A stretch of DNA of 64,000 bases from Acidimicrobiia bacterium (GCA_016871315.1 VFZE01000025.1:1-64000); one strand, 5' to 3'. Counted from the first letter of the stretch, positions 26,184 to 35,850 are shown. Notes: generated by a model not told the origin, from the sequence alone. Translations and numbers: made by a program.

Positions 26184-29100
26184 TCACCTCACGCCCATCG
26201 TCACCGTTGCGCTCGTCTGCCCGCCGGCTTGCACCACAACCGGAACAACGGCTCCTGGCACGACTCCGGCGGGAATCACCGCGTTGATCTGATACAGGCC
26301 TGCCGACCCCGGCGTCAGCCCGGCGAACTGCACCTGCGCAGCCTGGCCCCCGATCGTCACTTGAACCGGCGCCACCACATGACGCAGTGGTGAGGCGGGA
26401 GTTTCAGCCCCGGCGGCGATGAGTGGCTCCACGGAGCCCAAGCCTTCGCAATAGATCACCACAACGGAGCCGCGATCGGCTGGGTTCGCGGCGTCCGCCA
26501 GCAATGCCAGATTGGCTCCGTGCACAATCGCTCCTTGTCTGGATCCACCGCCACCGCTGACGAATACCGCCGGCGCTGTTTCCGCCACCGCCACCTCTGC
26601 GTCCGCCTGCGCGGTGCCGAGGTTGACGCGAAGGGGATGGAGGATGTTTGGAGTCAGTCCGTAGGGAAGAATCGCGTTCACCTGGCTGGGTCCAGCGAAG
26701 AACAGAGGCGCCGGCAGCAGCGGTCCGGACAAGGTGAGCCTCGTCAGGCCGAGCCGGAACGGAAGCGGCAAGCTCGCCGCCGCTGCCGGGCTTTCCGCCA
26801 AGCCCGATCCGAAAACGGCGACAATTCCGCCAGGCGCCACAGGAGCTCCGGCGAGAAAGCTGGCCGCACTTACCACGGAGCCCTCGCTGATGAATGGCCC
26901 CAGCGCGCCCGTCAGCGTGCCGGACGCCTCCCGGCAACCCGTCAGCGTGCCGTTCTCGTTTGCCGCCAGTACACGTAAGGTTGCCGGAGTTAACGCGCCG
27001 CCGGCGAACAGTGTTCCGCTCCATCGGCCGGCGTCCAACGGGTCGGCAGTCAAGCTGCTGATCCGTGCCGTTCCTGTGAGGGAAGCCGTCACTTCGCCGG
27101 AGCGTAAAGGCTGGCCGTCATTGCCTGTCACGCGAACCTCGACCGGCAGGGGCGCCTGCACGGGCGAACTAAAGCCACCGGCATGGCGGAGCAGGCTGAC
27201 TTGCAATCCGCCGGGCGGGCAAACCGCATCGGCGTGTCTTTCCATTTGCGCCGAGGCCGCCCGCGGCGCGTTGTCACTTACGATGAGGGCAAGATCCACG
27301 ACGCGGACCCTGAGATCGCCCGCCGCGCGCAGCGACAGGGCGGTGCGGTATGTCCCGGCGCGCAGGTTGGCCGCGTTGGCCAGGATATCGAGCTCGAGTG
27401 AGCCGCCCGCGGCCACGTTTCCGGAACTCGCGCCGGGCAGGCTCCAGATGCCGTTGCCTTGCAGCTGCGCTTCGATCCGCAGCGGCGCCGAGCCGGTGTT
27501 GTGTACGCGCACGGATTGGCGCGGCAGAAGGCCTTGGCCGGTCCGCGCAGTTAACAGCAGGCCCGCCGGACGCGCCTCCCACAGGACCGTGCCGGGTTCG
27601 ACCGTCAGACTGACCACGACTACTCGGGGGGAATTGTCCACTCCTTCGGCGCGCACAACGACGTCGCCGAAGTAGGATCCTGGCGCCAGCCCGGCGGCGT
27701 TCACCTGGACCTCGGTTTCGAGCGGCCTGTCCGGACTGCTGTCTCCCGCCGTCCGCGACAGGCTGAGCCATTGCGGCAGATCCGGCTCCACCCGCGTTTG
27801 CGCCGTCCAGGGGAATGCCCCTCCGGCAGCGCGGATTTGGAAACTCTGTGGCGGCAGCCGCTGGGCGCCGGCGCCTGCCTGGAAGGCGAGGCCGGTTTGC
27901 GAAAGCTCTATGAGACGGTCTCCATTGCTGACCGCCAGCAAAACCGGAACTCGAAGTTGCTCCACCGCCGCGGCGCCGGTTTCGAGATCCAGCTGAAGCG
28001 CCGCGCGGTAGACGCCCGGTGCGAGGCCGGCGGGGAGAAACGAGAACAGCACGCGGAGTGAGGAGCCGGCGGCGATCAAGGCGTTTAATGGCGTTGCCCT
28101 TACCCATCCCTGCCCGGTGAGGAACTCCAGGCTCCCTCCGTATCGAACCGGCGATGCGCCCCGGTTGAACAAAGTGAGCCCTTTGCTCAGCTGTCCGGCG
28201 CCGTGGGGCGCGCCCGCCTGCACCGCGGCGGGTTCGGCCACAAGCTGAGGCAGCGGCGCGCGGCCGACGAGAAAGCGTACGGGAATCCTGCGGCCGGCCG
28301 CGTTAACCTCTGCCTGATAGGAGCCCGGCGTCAGCCGCGACGGGTCGCCCACAACTTCAAAGAGCATCGGCGAGCGGCCCACGGCTGGGTCGACGCTCAG
28401 CCAAGGGGCCCCGCCACCGGCGGAAACCTCAATCCCCTGCCCAGGTACGTCCCCCGCCGCGCCGACTGGATGCCGGACCGGCGGTCCGCCGCTGTAGCCG
28501 CGCAGCGTCAGTTCCACCAATTCCACCTGCACAGGCCCACCTACGAGCAACGAGCAGCTCTTGCGGCCGATGGCCTGCCCGCTGTCGAGCGCCTGCACCG
28601 TGAATTCGAACAGCCCGGTTTCCGACGCCGTCCCCGATATGGTTCCGTCCGGGGAAAGAGCGAGGCCGCGGGGAAGGCGTCCGTGGAACATCTGGAAAAC
28701 GTAAGGGGGCCTTCCGCCGGCGGCCTGGAAGCGCTGTTGAAAGGCTGCGCCGATGCCGGTTTGCGGCAGCGGGCAGGGCGTTTCGATGGTGACCGGAGGC
28801 AGCACGCGCAGCGTGTATCTTCGCCGCGCTGTCCGTCCCAGTTCGTCGGTCATTTCTATTTCCAGCTCGGACTGCCCTTCCCGTTCCGGCACGCCGGAGA
28901 TCGCGCCTGTCTCAGCGACGCGCAAGCCCGGGGGCAGCGTGCCGCCGCTCTGACGCCACCGCAATGCTCCCACGCCGCGGCCGGAGAGTTGGACAAAATA
29001 CGGTACGCCGGTCACGCCGTCGGGAAGCGCGGGAGTGAGGATTTCCGGTGGCGGTAAACTCGGAGGGCAAGGCAGAATCTGACCCGCCTGGAAGTCCGGT

Positions 29101-30506
29101 GCGAGTTGGAAACGTGGCAACACCTGGCCGGCCGCCGTATTGTTGTCCGACACCGGGCCCAAGCCGGCGCGCATGCGCAGCGGCACAGCGGGGCCGCCCT
29201 CGGCATAGGCGACCACCACGGGAATCTCCACGCGATCAATGCCGCCGGCGCTTTCATGCAGGATCTCGAAGACCGCCATTTGGTGGGTTCCGAAATCGGC
29301 CAGCGGCGCGAGGCCGCCGTCCAGCGCGGTGGTCGGCGCGGTGGGGGTAAAGGCGCCCGCGCCGTTCCCGTCGGTATCGATTCTCCGCGCCACGCCGGTT
29401 TGCGTAGCTCCTGCCATCACCGCCGCCCTTACGGCCGTGAAGATCCGCACTCCCGCCGGCATCACATCAAAACGCAAGTAGAGTCTCGTTCCGGAGCCGG
29501 CCAGTCCCGCCGTACTCAGGCCTCCGGTGGCGGGCGAGGCCGGATCGTACAAACCGGACTCGGTTCCATACGCCGATCCGAGAATATCCTGCGCCACGGG
29601 AGGAGGAGCAGTCTCCCCGGTAGTGGGCGGCGAAGGCGTGGCGGTGGTTCTGCGCCGGAACACCGAGGGGAACAACTCTTCCAGGCGGACCATCATTGTC
29701 CGCCCTTGCGGATAAGCCAAGCTGGCAGGGCTGGCCGCCAGCGAGCCGTTATTATCGGCGCACTGGGGGAGCGTAAACCCTCCAGGCAAGACAGCCGCGC
29801 CAGCAGCATCGAGCAGAGTCACGCCGAGCGGTGTCATCGCCTGCGCGACCGTCTGGGCGGGATTCGCGATCGGCAGCGCGGCCGACGTGGAGATGACGAA
29901 AATGAGCGAACCGGTTCCTGGCGGCAGCAACCCGCGCAGATTTGTGAAGCGGAGGATCCTCGTCCCTAATCCAGGCGGGTCAAAAGTCACCCCCTGCCAA
30001 AGCAAGGAGTTCGCGGATGCGAGGAGTGACGGATATACATTGTGGACTGTCTGGCCGGCATTGCTTGGATGACCGGGCGTCGCATAGATGATCCCGGTCC
30101 CGACACCGGTAAGTCCGCAGCTAAGGAGGGGATCGGGGCATACCTGGCGCTGGCTGGGAGCGGGATTATCGATGAACAGGAGAGCCTCGGTTCTGGCCGG
30201 GGAGACCTGTAGCAGCCGGCTTGTAACCGTGGTGTTGGCAAGAAGCTGGATGTTCACCCGCGGAACCGGCTGACCGGTTATCGTGGGTGTCCCGCCGGTG
30301 CAGGCCACGAGAACATCGCCGCCCAGCTCCGCAGAAGACCCGACCCGCGAAGCCACGTTTGCCGCGGCACTGGCAAAGCAAGCCAGGGATTGTGCAAAGG
30401 CTTGGCTCATGGCCATCGCCATTCCCAGCAACACGATGGCCAATCTAGCCTGTCTGCCCGAGAATCCTCGATGACCTCCGACTCCGCATTGCCGAATTGC
30501 AACCAT
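26184..30506 (-). CDS. Giant secreted protein with putative-Ig and BACON-like modules and TIGR03437 domain
   Basis: A 1440-residue protein. An N-terminal signal peptide ends at about residue 39 (LAIVLLGMAMAMSQAFAQ). Residues about 40-490 are beta-rich and unrecognised. Residues about 490-670 hold two putative-Ig (He_PIG) modules (LPPGLRVAETGAISGVPE; LPRGLALSPDGTISGTASE). Then come four or so BACON-like modules with GSYFGDVVV and GTYRTALSL strands. The last about 225 residues are TIGR03437 (GGIVAVFGSGLAESPAAAAS ... GLTPGSAGLYQINAVIPAGV). The architecture parallels the NHL protein at 4154 without a propeller. Likely cell-surface or extracellular; function unknown. Confidence 0.8.
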   Translation of the reverse strand: MVAIRQCGVGGHRGFSGRQARLAIVLLGMAMAMSQAFAQSLACFASAAANVASRVGSSAELGGDVLVACTGGTPTITGQPVPRVNIQLLANTTVTSRLLQVSPARTEALLFIDNPAPSQRQVCPDPLLSCGLTGVGTGIIYATPGHPSNAGQTVHNVYPSLLASANSLLWQGVTFDPPGLGTRILRFTNLRGLLPPGTGSLIFVISTSAALPIANPAQTVAQAMTPLGVTLLDAAGAAVLPGGFTLPQCADNNGSLAASPASLAYPQGRTMMVRLEELFPSVFRRRTTATPSPPTTGETAPPPVAQDILGSAYGTESGLYDPASPATGGLSTAGLAGSGTRLYLRFDVMPAGVRIFTAVRAAVMAGATQTGVARRIDTDGNGAGAFTPTAPTTALDGGLAPLADFGTHQMAVFEILHESAGGIDRVEIPVVVAYAEGGPAVPLRMRAGLGPVSDNNTAAGQVLPRFQLAPDFQAGQILPCPPSLPPPEILTPALPDGVTGVPYFVQLSGRGVGALRWRQSGGTLPPGLRVAETGAISGVPEREGQSELEIEMTDELGRTARRRYTLRVLPPVTIETPCPLPQTGIGAAFQQRFQAAGGRPPYVFQMFHGRLPRGLALSPDGTISGTASETGLFEFTVQALDSGQAIGRKSCSLLVGGPVQVELVELTLRGYSGGPPVRHPVGAAGDVPGQGIEVSAGGGAPWLSVDPAVGRSPMLFEVVGDPSRLTPGSYQAEVNAAGRRIPVRFLVGRAPLPQLVAEPAAVQAGAPHGAGQLSKGLTLFNRGASPVRYGGSLEFLTGQGWVRATPLNALIAAGSSLRVLFSFLPAGLAPGVYRAALQLDLETGAAAVEQLRVPVLLAVSNGDRLIELSQTGLAFQAGAGAQRLPPQSFQIRAAGGAFPWTAQTRVEPDLPQWLSLSRTAGDSSPDRPLETEVQVNAAGLAPGSYFGDVVVRAEGVDNSPRVVVVSLTVEPGTVLWEARPAGLLLTARTGQGLLPRQSVRVHNTGSAPLRIEAQLQGNGIWSLPGASSGNVAAGGSLELDILANAANLRAGTYRTALSLRAAGDLRVRVVDLALIVSDNAPRAASAQMERHADAVCPPGGLQVSLLRHAGGFSSPVQAPLPVEVRVTGNDGQPLRSGEVTASLTGTARISSLTADPLDAGRWSGTLFAGGALTPATLRVLAANENGTLTGCREASGTLTGALGPFISEGSVVSAASFLAGAPVAPGGIVAVFGSGLAESPAAAASLPLPFRLGLTRLTLSGPLLPAPLFFAGPSQVNAILPYGLTPNILHPLRVNLGTAQADAEVAVAETAPAVFVSGGGGSRQGAIVHGANLALLADAANPADRGSVVVIYCEGLGSVEPLIAAGAETPASPLRHVVAPVQVTIGGQAAQVQFAGLTPGSAGLYQINAVIPAGVVPGAVVPVVVQAGGQTSATVTMGVR

Positions 30507-30566
30507 ACCTGAGCTTAGTACCAGAGTCTATGTGAATTGTGTTGCTTTGAGTGGAGCCGCCTCAGA

Positions 30567-31640
30567 TTACGTTCCCGTCATATCCTTGAGCAGCCTGAAA
30601 AAGCCTTGCTTGCGCTCCGTGTTGAGCCCCCAGTTCACCGGCGGACACTGATAGCCGTCTGAGTAATCACTCTTGCCAGGATCAAAGTAGCCCCACGAAG
30701 CGTACTCCTTCACCGCCGCCAGCATGTTGTTCTCCGGCTTGTCGAAGTCGAAGTGGTCGTCCTCATTGAACAGAATCGGCATCGGACGGTAGCCCTCCAC
30801 CTCGCGCGACTGCCGCACCATCTCGGAAATCCGCTTCGGATCCTTCACGCCGTTGCCGTGGATCAGCAGAAAGTCCGAACTCTTCACCACGTTCGCCTTT
30901 GGCACCGTTCCGCCGCCGTAGCTGGTGCCAACCAGCAGACGCCGCCCGCCCTTCGTCATCCCCTTCGCCATCTCGATCAGCTCATGCACCCGCGCCGGCT
31001 TCAGTATCTCGTGATCGTAGGCCCGCACGTCGCATTCGTTGTTGATCTCCACCAACACATGGCGGTAGTCGCGCGCCAGCAGCCAGTTCATCGCGTTTTC
31101 CACCGCACGCTTCACCGCCGCTTCGTCCTTCACCCGCTGGTCTTGTCCGAAGTAGAAAAAGCCGAGGATCGGAATCATGCCAAGTTCATCGGCGCGATTC
31201 AAGATCCTTTCTGTGCGCTGCATATAGGCAGGCCGCAGGTTGCCATCGGGATCGATCGCCGTGTTCTCCCACGGCTGCAACCTCGAATAACCCTCCGGCG
31301 ACCCTCCCTGCAGGTTGATCGTGAAGCTCAGCAGCCCGTGCCGCTTCCATTCCGGCATCGCCGCCAGAAACTCCTTTACGTTGCGCTCCGGATCCCACTT
31401 CCCCGTGTCCGGATAGGCCCACTTGCCGCGCGTCTCCGGATTCAAATCGTCGAAGGTGCCTTGCACCATGCGCGAGTTCATGAGCAGCCCTTCGATCTTC
31501 ATCCCCTTCCAGCTGCGTCCGGCGTAAGTCAGCTTGCCGTTGATCTTGAACTGATCTCCATCAATGGAAACCTCTGTCCGGCGCTTCTGCGCCATCGCCG
31601 CCCCGGCCAGGGCCGTCTGTAAGAATGTGCGTCTTTGCAT
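30567..31640 (-). CDS. Putative glycoside hydrolase, clan GH-A fold
   Basis: A 357-residue protein starting with a twin-arginine-like signal MQRRTFLQTALAGAAMA. It shows the two clan GH-A landmarks: acid/base Glu202 in VLVEINNECD and probable nucleophile Glu293 in PILFNEDDHFDFD, separated by about 90 residues as expected. The family number is not clear to me. It lies 3 bases after the galM-like gene, behind GGAGTAGGC, so the two are coupled and probably act in the same sugar pathway. Confidence 0.75.
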   Translation of the reverse strand: MQRRTFLQTALAGAAMAQKRRTEVSIDGDQFKINGKLTYAGRSWKGMKIEGLLMNSRMVQGTFDDLNPETRGKWAYPDTGKWDPERNVKEFLAAMPEWKRHGLLSFTINLQGGSPEGYSRLQPWENTAIDPDGNLRPAYMQRTERILNRADELGMIPILGFFYFGQDQRVKDEAAVKRAVENAMNWLLARDYRHVLVEINNECDVRAYDHEILKPARVHELIEMAKGMTKGGRRLLVGTSYGGGTVPKANVVKSSDFLLIHGNGVKDPKRISEMVRQSREVEGYRPMPILFNEDDHFDFDKPENNMLAAVKEYASWGYFDPGKSDYSDGYQCPPVNWGLNTERKQGFFRLLKDMTGT

Positions 31641-31643
31641 TGC

Positions 31644-32771
31644 CTACTCCACGGAGAATTTGTAAATCGTCGTCGTCTTGTACTGTTCGCCCGCTTTCAG
31701 AACAACCGGCGGGAACGATGGCTTGTTCGGCGAATCCGGATAGTGCTGCGTCTCCATGCAGAAACCATAGCGCTGATCGTACCGCTTGCCGCCCTTGCCC
31801 GTGATCGATCCGTCCAGGAAGTTGCCTGTGTAAAACTGTAAACCCGGCTCCGTGGTGTGGACCTCCATCACCCGCCCTGTTCGTGGCTCCTTTACACGCG
31901 CCGCCAACGCCAGCGTCCCACCCTGGTTGTTCAGTACAAAGTTATGATCATAGCCCTTGCCGCGAATCAACTGCTCGTCCTTCTGTTCGATCCGCTCGCC
32001 GATCCTGCGCGCCTGCCGGAAGTCGAACGGGGTCCCCTCCACCGGACGCAGTTCCCCGGTCGGAATCAATCCGCTATCGACGGGAGTGAAACGGTCCGCC
32101 TGCACGGTCACTTCATGCCCCAGCACATCGCCCTCGCCGTGTCCTGCCAGGTTGAAGTAGGAATGATTCGTCAGATTGACCACCGTTTCCTTGTCGGTGG
32201 TGGCGAAATAATCGATGCGCAGCGCATTATCGGTCGTCAGCGAATAGGTCACCTTTACATCCAGGTTCCCCGGGTATCCTTCCTCGCCGTCCTTGCTCGT
32301 GTAGCTCAGCTCGAGCGATTCCGCGCCACCGGCCTTCCACACCACCTTGTCAAATCCCACCAGCCCGCCGTGCAGATGATTCTCTCCGTTGTTCCGCGCC
32401 AGCTTGTACTCCACGCCGTTCAGGGTGAACAAACCCTTGCCGACGCGGTTCCCGTAACGCCCGATCATGGCTCCGAAGTAGGGATGCTCCTTCAGATACC
32501 CGTCCAGGGAGTCGAAGCCAAGCACCACATCCGCGCTGTTGCCTGTCCGGTCCGGAACCTTGATTGACGTGACGATGCCGCCATAAGTCGTGATAGAAAC
32601 TTCCATCCCTGCGCCATTGCTCAGCGTGTAGAGATCCACTCCCTGCCCCGCGGCAGTCTTGCCGAAAGCCTGTTTGCGCGTGGCGGACTTGTGCGGCTGT
32701 GGAGGAGGGGAGGAGGAGCAGGAGGTGAGAATGGCGGCACTCAACAGGGCCCGGAATGCAAAGGTCTGCAT
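31644..32771 (-). CDS. galM: Aldose 1-epimerase (galactose mutarotase), lipoprotein
   Basis: A 375-residue protein with a lipoprotein signal (LLSAAILTSC|SSS, Cys18), so it is exported. The GalM fold is clear: ITTYGGIVTSIKVPDR, GAMIGRYGNRVGKG, NNGENHLHGGLVGFDKVVW, NLTNHSYFNLAGHG (His of the active site) and GLQFYTGNFLDGS. It interconverts alpha and beta anomers of hexoses. Periplasmic versions serve uptake of sugars released by secreted hydrolases, which fits the downstream glycosidase gene. Confidence 0.93.
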   Translation of the reverse strand: MQTFAFRALLSAAILTSCSSSPPPQPHKSATRKQAFGKTAAGQGVDLYTLSNGAGMEVSITTYGGIVTSIKVPDRTGNSADVVLGFDSLDGYLKEHPYFGAMIGRYGNRVGKGLFTLNGVEYKLARNNGENHLHGGLVGFDKVVWKAGGAESLELSYTSKDGEEGYPGNLDVKVTYSLTTDNALRIDYFATTDKETVVNLTNHSYFNLAGHGEGDVLGHEVTVQADRFTPVDSGLIPTGELRPVEGTPFDFRQARRIGERIEQKDEQLIRGKGYDHNFVLNNQGGTLALAARVKEPRTGRVMEVHTTEPGLQFYTGNFLDGSITGKGGKRYDQRYGFCMETQHYPDSPNKPSFPPVVLKAGEQYKTTTIYKFSVE

Positions 32772-32779
32772 GGCGATCT

Positions 32780-32785
32780 ATTTTA
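32780..32785 (-). promoter_or_regulatory. TAAAAT -10-like element, leaderless-type spacing
   Basis: TAAAAT, 8 bases before the galM ATG at 32771; no ribosome-binding site. Confidence 0.4.
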
Positions 32786-32877
32786 ATATCCAACGCCAAA
32801 GGCTTGTGGAGACACTTCAGGCGCGGCAGTGCGTTTGGATGATTCGTTGAGGGGCGATGCGGAGAAGTTTGGTGTGG

Positions 32878-33525
32878 TTACCTCCCGGATTCGGGTTGGC
32901 TCGGAGGGGCGGAAGCAGGTTTTGGGGCGGGATAAAGAGTTTGGAGGGCCGGTTCGAGCTCGTTTGCGGGCGGAATTGGGTTTGTTTTGTAATTCCGCGT
33001 AACGGGCTGAGGGGAAGGAGCTTTGGCCAGTTCCTTGACGAGTTTGCGGCGGAGGGCCTGGAGTTGGAGGAGCTGTTTGAGGGCCTGATTGTAAGCGCGG
33101 CGGGCTGCGGACTCATAGCGGGAGAGTTTGAGGATGGACTGGTTGGCCTCGGAGTCGTTATAGAAAAGGTGGGCGGCGATGTTTAAGGGATCGGTGTCTG
33201 GGGGGAGGTGGCTGAGCAAATCGCGGCTGGGGGAGAAGAGGCGAATTTCCATTTGGGCGATGCGCTTGAGTTTCCACTGGGCTTGAGCGATTTGTTCGAC
33301 GAGGAGGGATTCGGTGATGCCGGAAGGATGGAGGTCGGCTTGGAAGTCGGCGAGGAGGGCATCGTATTGAGCGGGATCCTCGCCGAGGATGATGATGTGA
33401 GCGCCGGAGAGGCCGTGCTTGACGGCGTTGGCGGCAACTTTGCGTTTGCCGGAATCGGTGCGTGGGCCGGTGGATTGCTGGGCGTTGAGACGGTTTGCGG
33501 CAAGCTGAGCAGCGGAAGTCGACAT
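32878..33525 (-). CDS. Hypothetical protein of the NAxxSTGPRT...NAVKHGL family
   Basis: A 215-residue, helical, charged protein behind a good AGGAGAA site. The N-terminus ANRLNAQQSTGPRTDSGK...AANAVKHGLSG is a motif I recognise from a large acidobacterial and planctomycete family that often occurs in many copies per genome. The middle is a helical bundle (LVEQIAQAQWKLKRIAQMEI) and the tail after residue 175 is proline-rich and probably disordered. No enzyme motif is visible. High copy number in relatives suggests a mobile or domesticated origin, but that is inference. Confidence 0.75.
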   Translation of the reverse strand: MSTSAAQLAANRLNAQQSTGPRTDSGKRKVAANAVKHGLSGAHIIILGEDPAQYDALLADFQADLHPSGITESLLVEQIAQAQWKLKRIAQMEIRLFSPSRDLLSHLPPDTDPLNIAAHLFYNDSEANQSILKLSRYESAARRAYNQALKQLLQLQALRRKLVKELAKAPSPQPVTRNYKTNPIPPANELEPALQTLYPAPKPASAPPSQPESGR

Positions 33526-33712
33526 AAAAATTCTCCTGAATGGTGAAGTGTGCGCGGGCGGGCGGCCGGGCGGTGTGGATAGAGAGCTATCCGATGGGAG
33601 TGTAGCGGGCGGGAGTGCGGGGCGGGCAGATTGAAATCTGTAAGGTGTTAAGCCGAGGGAGAAAATGTTTTTGGAAGAGTTGTGATGAGTGGCAGGGGGA
33701 TAGGGAATTGGC

Positions 33713-33742
33713 CACAGATGAACACAGATGAACGCGGATAAG
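33713..33742. repeat. Tandem CACAGATGAA intergenic repeat
   Basis: Two exact copies of CACAGATGAA (33713-33722, 33723-33732) followed by a diverged third unit CGCGGATAAG. I have seen this phrase as a dispersed intergenic repeat in unrelated GC-rich bacterial genomes. It sits in the 271-base gene-free stretch 33526-33796, where nothing else is recognisable. Confidence 0.5.
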
Positions 33743-33796
33743 AGGAAACCACTCGCTGAGGCGCGGGTTCTGTGACCTCGTGCAAAGATTGAACCG

Positions 33797-34998
33797 CTAT
33801 CTCCCTCCCGGCGGAACCTTGCGGCTCAGCTCGTCGAAGAAGTGAAAGAGGAATGTGACCTGCTGACGGGAGGCGTCGCCTTGTTCGGCGCCCATCAAGA
33901 CGGCGAAGCGCCTGCCGTCCGGCGCGATGTCGAAATTCGAGAACTGCGCGGCGGGGGCAAACTGCTTGTCCGACCACAGTCGCGGCTTATCCGGCGCAAA
34001 GCTCCCGCCGGCAACCCGGTAAGCGGCCGCCATGATCCGGTTGCCCGGCGCTTCATAGTAGGTTCTGGCGTGACCCCACATCCCCGGACTGGTAGACAGC
34101 TGTGCCGGTGAGCGAGTATTCGAAATAAGCCCGGCCGATCGACTCAGAAACCCCCTCGAGGATTGGCGAAGGGGAGCCTCCGGCTTCCAGGCGGTCCAGG
34201 GAGAATGGCACGGCAAACAGCGTACCTTTGTGGAGGAAGATGAGGTGACCGGTGGGCAGGTAGCGGCCCCAGGCCGCGCCCTTGTGGACGGTCTTGCGGA
34301 TGCCGTCGGAGAGGTTGACGACATCCAGATTGGCGTCGTCATAGACGTTGGCTCGATCGCTGGCGGTGAACAGCACTGCCTTTGCGCCGGGCAGAACCTG
34401 TGGCCAGCGATGGCGGATTTCGTTGCGCGCCTTGTCGAAGCGGGTGATGGGAGCCGGCTTTCCGCCGGAAGCGGGAATCCGGAACAGGCCGCTGGAGAGC
34501 TCAAGCGAGGCGATGATGTTGCCGTCCTCTCCCCAGGAGCCGCCGCGCAGATTGGGGGCATCGCACAGCGTGAGTGAAGCGCCCCCTTCGACGGAGATTC
34601 TCTTCAGCTTGCGCCCGGCGCTGAAGGCGAGCCACTGGCCATCGGGGGAAGTGCGGCAAGCGTCATGGCTCCGGCTATCATCTTCCAGGGCAGCGCCCCG
34701 GGCGCGGGGGGAGCCGGAGGCGCGGACTCGCCGGGTTCCTGCCAGGCGTCGGCGATGTCACGGAGACGTTTCCTGGGGTCACGCTGGAGGCAGCGCCGCA
34801 GCAGGCTGTGGATGTGAGGCGGCGTCTGGCTGGGAAGCGCGGTGAAGTCGATTTCTTTCTTGAGAACCTCGGCGAGGGTGTCGCTGACGGTCTCCCCGCC
34901 GAAGAGGCGCTGGCCGGTCAGCATCTCGTACAGCACTACGCCGAAAGCCCAGATGTCGGCGCGCTTGTCCACGTTCTGGCCACGGGCTTGTTCGGCTC
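33797..34998 (-). pseudogene. Decayed Ser/Thr protein kinase with TolB-like propeller
   Basis: Three pieces in different frames, read on the minus strand. About 34998-34660: kinase C-lobe from EQARGQNVDKRADIWAFGVV to RCLQRDPRKRLRDIADAW and the membrane helix; the N-lobe and catalytic loop are missing. About 34655-34080: SPDGQWLAFSAGRKLKRISV and further WD40/TolB strands to GTAVYQSG. About 34075-33797: YYEAPGNRIMAAAYRVAGG to FDIAPDGRRFAVLM and the usual tail FHFFDEL. Intact acidobacterial homologues have about 850-900 residues; the joins show at least two deletions with frameshifts plus loss of the 5' end. No functional product. Confidence 0.75.
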
Positions 34999-35090
34999 CT
35001 CGCCTGAAACTGCACACGCGAATTGCCATTCTCTCAAAAATCTTCCCGCTCGCCACGCCCTCCTGCTCACATCAATCCCTCGGAACCCGC

Positions 35091-35096
35091 TACAAT
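35091..35096 (+). promoter_or_regulatory. TACAAT -10-like element, near-leaderless spacing
   Basis: TACAAT, 9 bases before the ATG at 35106. It fixes the start of the following gene, which otherwise could be read from further upstream. Confidence 0.4.
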
Positions 35097-35105
35097 AACG
35101 GCTTC

Positions 35106-35609
35106 ATGCAAGTCATACAGGCCGGCTCGCAAAAGCTGCTGCTTCTCGAGCTGGACAACGAAATCATCAACGACATCACCAAGCAGCTTGGTTTCCAGTG
35201 CCGCATCCAGGAGTCCCGCCGCGCGCTCACGCTGGATCTGGTCGCCGCGGACCGCCAGTCTCCGCTGCTCCTGTTCGACGCCGCCGACCCTGGCAACCTC
35301 GGCTGGTTCTCCCGCTGCCAGTTCTACGTCGACGCCACCACCGCTGCCGTACTCCAGACCCCATTTACCATTGCCAACCAGAAGGACCATGCCGGTTATG
35401 TCATCCCCAACGCCGTGCGCGTCCAGATCAATCGCGAGCTGCCGGAGACTTTCCGCATGCCCGCCAAGCAGCCCGTCAACGAGCAAATCGTCTATAACGT
35501 CCTGTTCAACTTTCTGAGCGCATTGCTGCAAAACGGTGTGGCGCTTTGCGGTTCCGGCATCGTCAAGCCGCTGGCGGGCCGCGGCGATTCCTCCGCGCCT
35601 CGCGGCTGA
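35106..35609 (+). CDS. Hypothetical protein
   Basis: A 167-residue soluble protein, MQVIQAGSQKLLLLELDNE at its start, with a cysteine pair at FQCRIQESR and WFSRCQFY and an alternating strand pattern in the middle (QFYVDATTAAVLQTPFTI). The frame stays open about 260 bases further upstream, but that part is antisense to the kinase pseudogene and is not included. I do not recognise a family. No signal peptide and no membrane segment. No operon partner is evident. Confidence 0.6.
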   Translation: MQVIQAGSQKLLLLELDNEIINDITKQLGFQCRIQESRRALTLDLVAADRQSPLLLFDAADPGNLGWFSRCQFYVDATTAAVLQTPFTIANQKDHAGYVIPNAVRVQINRELPETFRMPAKQPVNEQIVYNVLFNFLSALLQNGVALCGSGIVKPLAGRGDSSAPRG

Positions 35610-35618
35610 TTCGCGTCT

Positions 35619-35720
35619 ATGCCTAACCCTGCTGTACCGGCAGCCACTGGTACTGGCTCCTCGCAAATCGGTACCACCAACTATTGGATGCGCAATCTCT
35701 TCATGGCATCCTCGAAGTAA
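35619..35720 (+). CDS. Possible 33-residue small protein
   Basis: ATG to TAA frame coding MPNPAVPAATGTGSSQIGTT then NYWMRNLFMASSK, 9 bases after the preceding gene. There is no ribosome-binding site and no recognised homologue; it may be chance. It is listed only because the 241-base gap before the next gene holds nothing else. Confidence 0.15.
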   Translation: MPNPAVPAATGTGSSQIGTTNYWMRNLFMASSK

Positions 35721-35850
35721 GCGGTTTGGGCTGGCAGCGGAGACAGCCCAGGATACGATCGCGTATCCCAATGCCGGCGTCCGGTTTTCTGGAGGAGGAC
35801 GGGCGCCGGCTCTCCGCATTTTTCCTCGCTAAAATCAAGAGGAGCCTCTT

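Noticed and set aside
34053-34376. Separate small gene in the kinase-TolB remnant
   Set aside because: It is an internal piece of the decayed propeller and lacks its own start signals.
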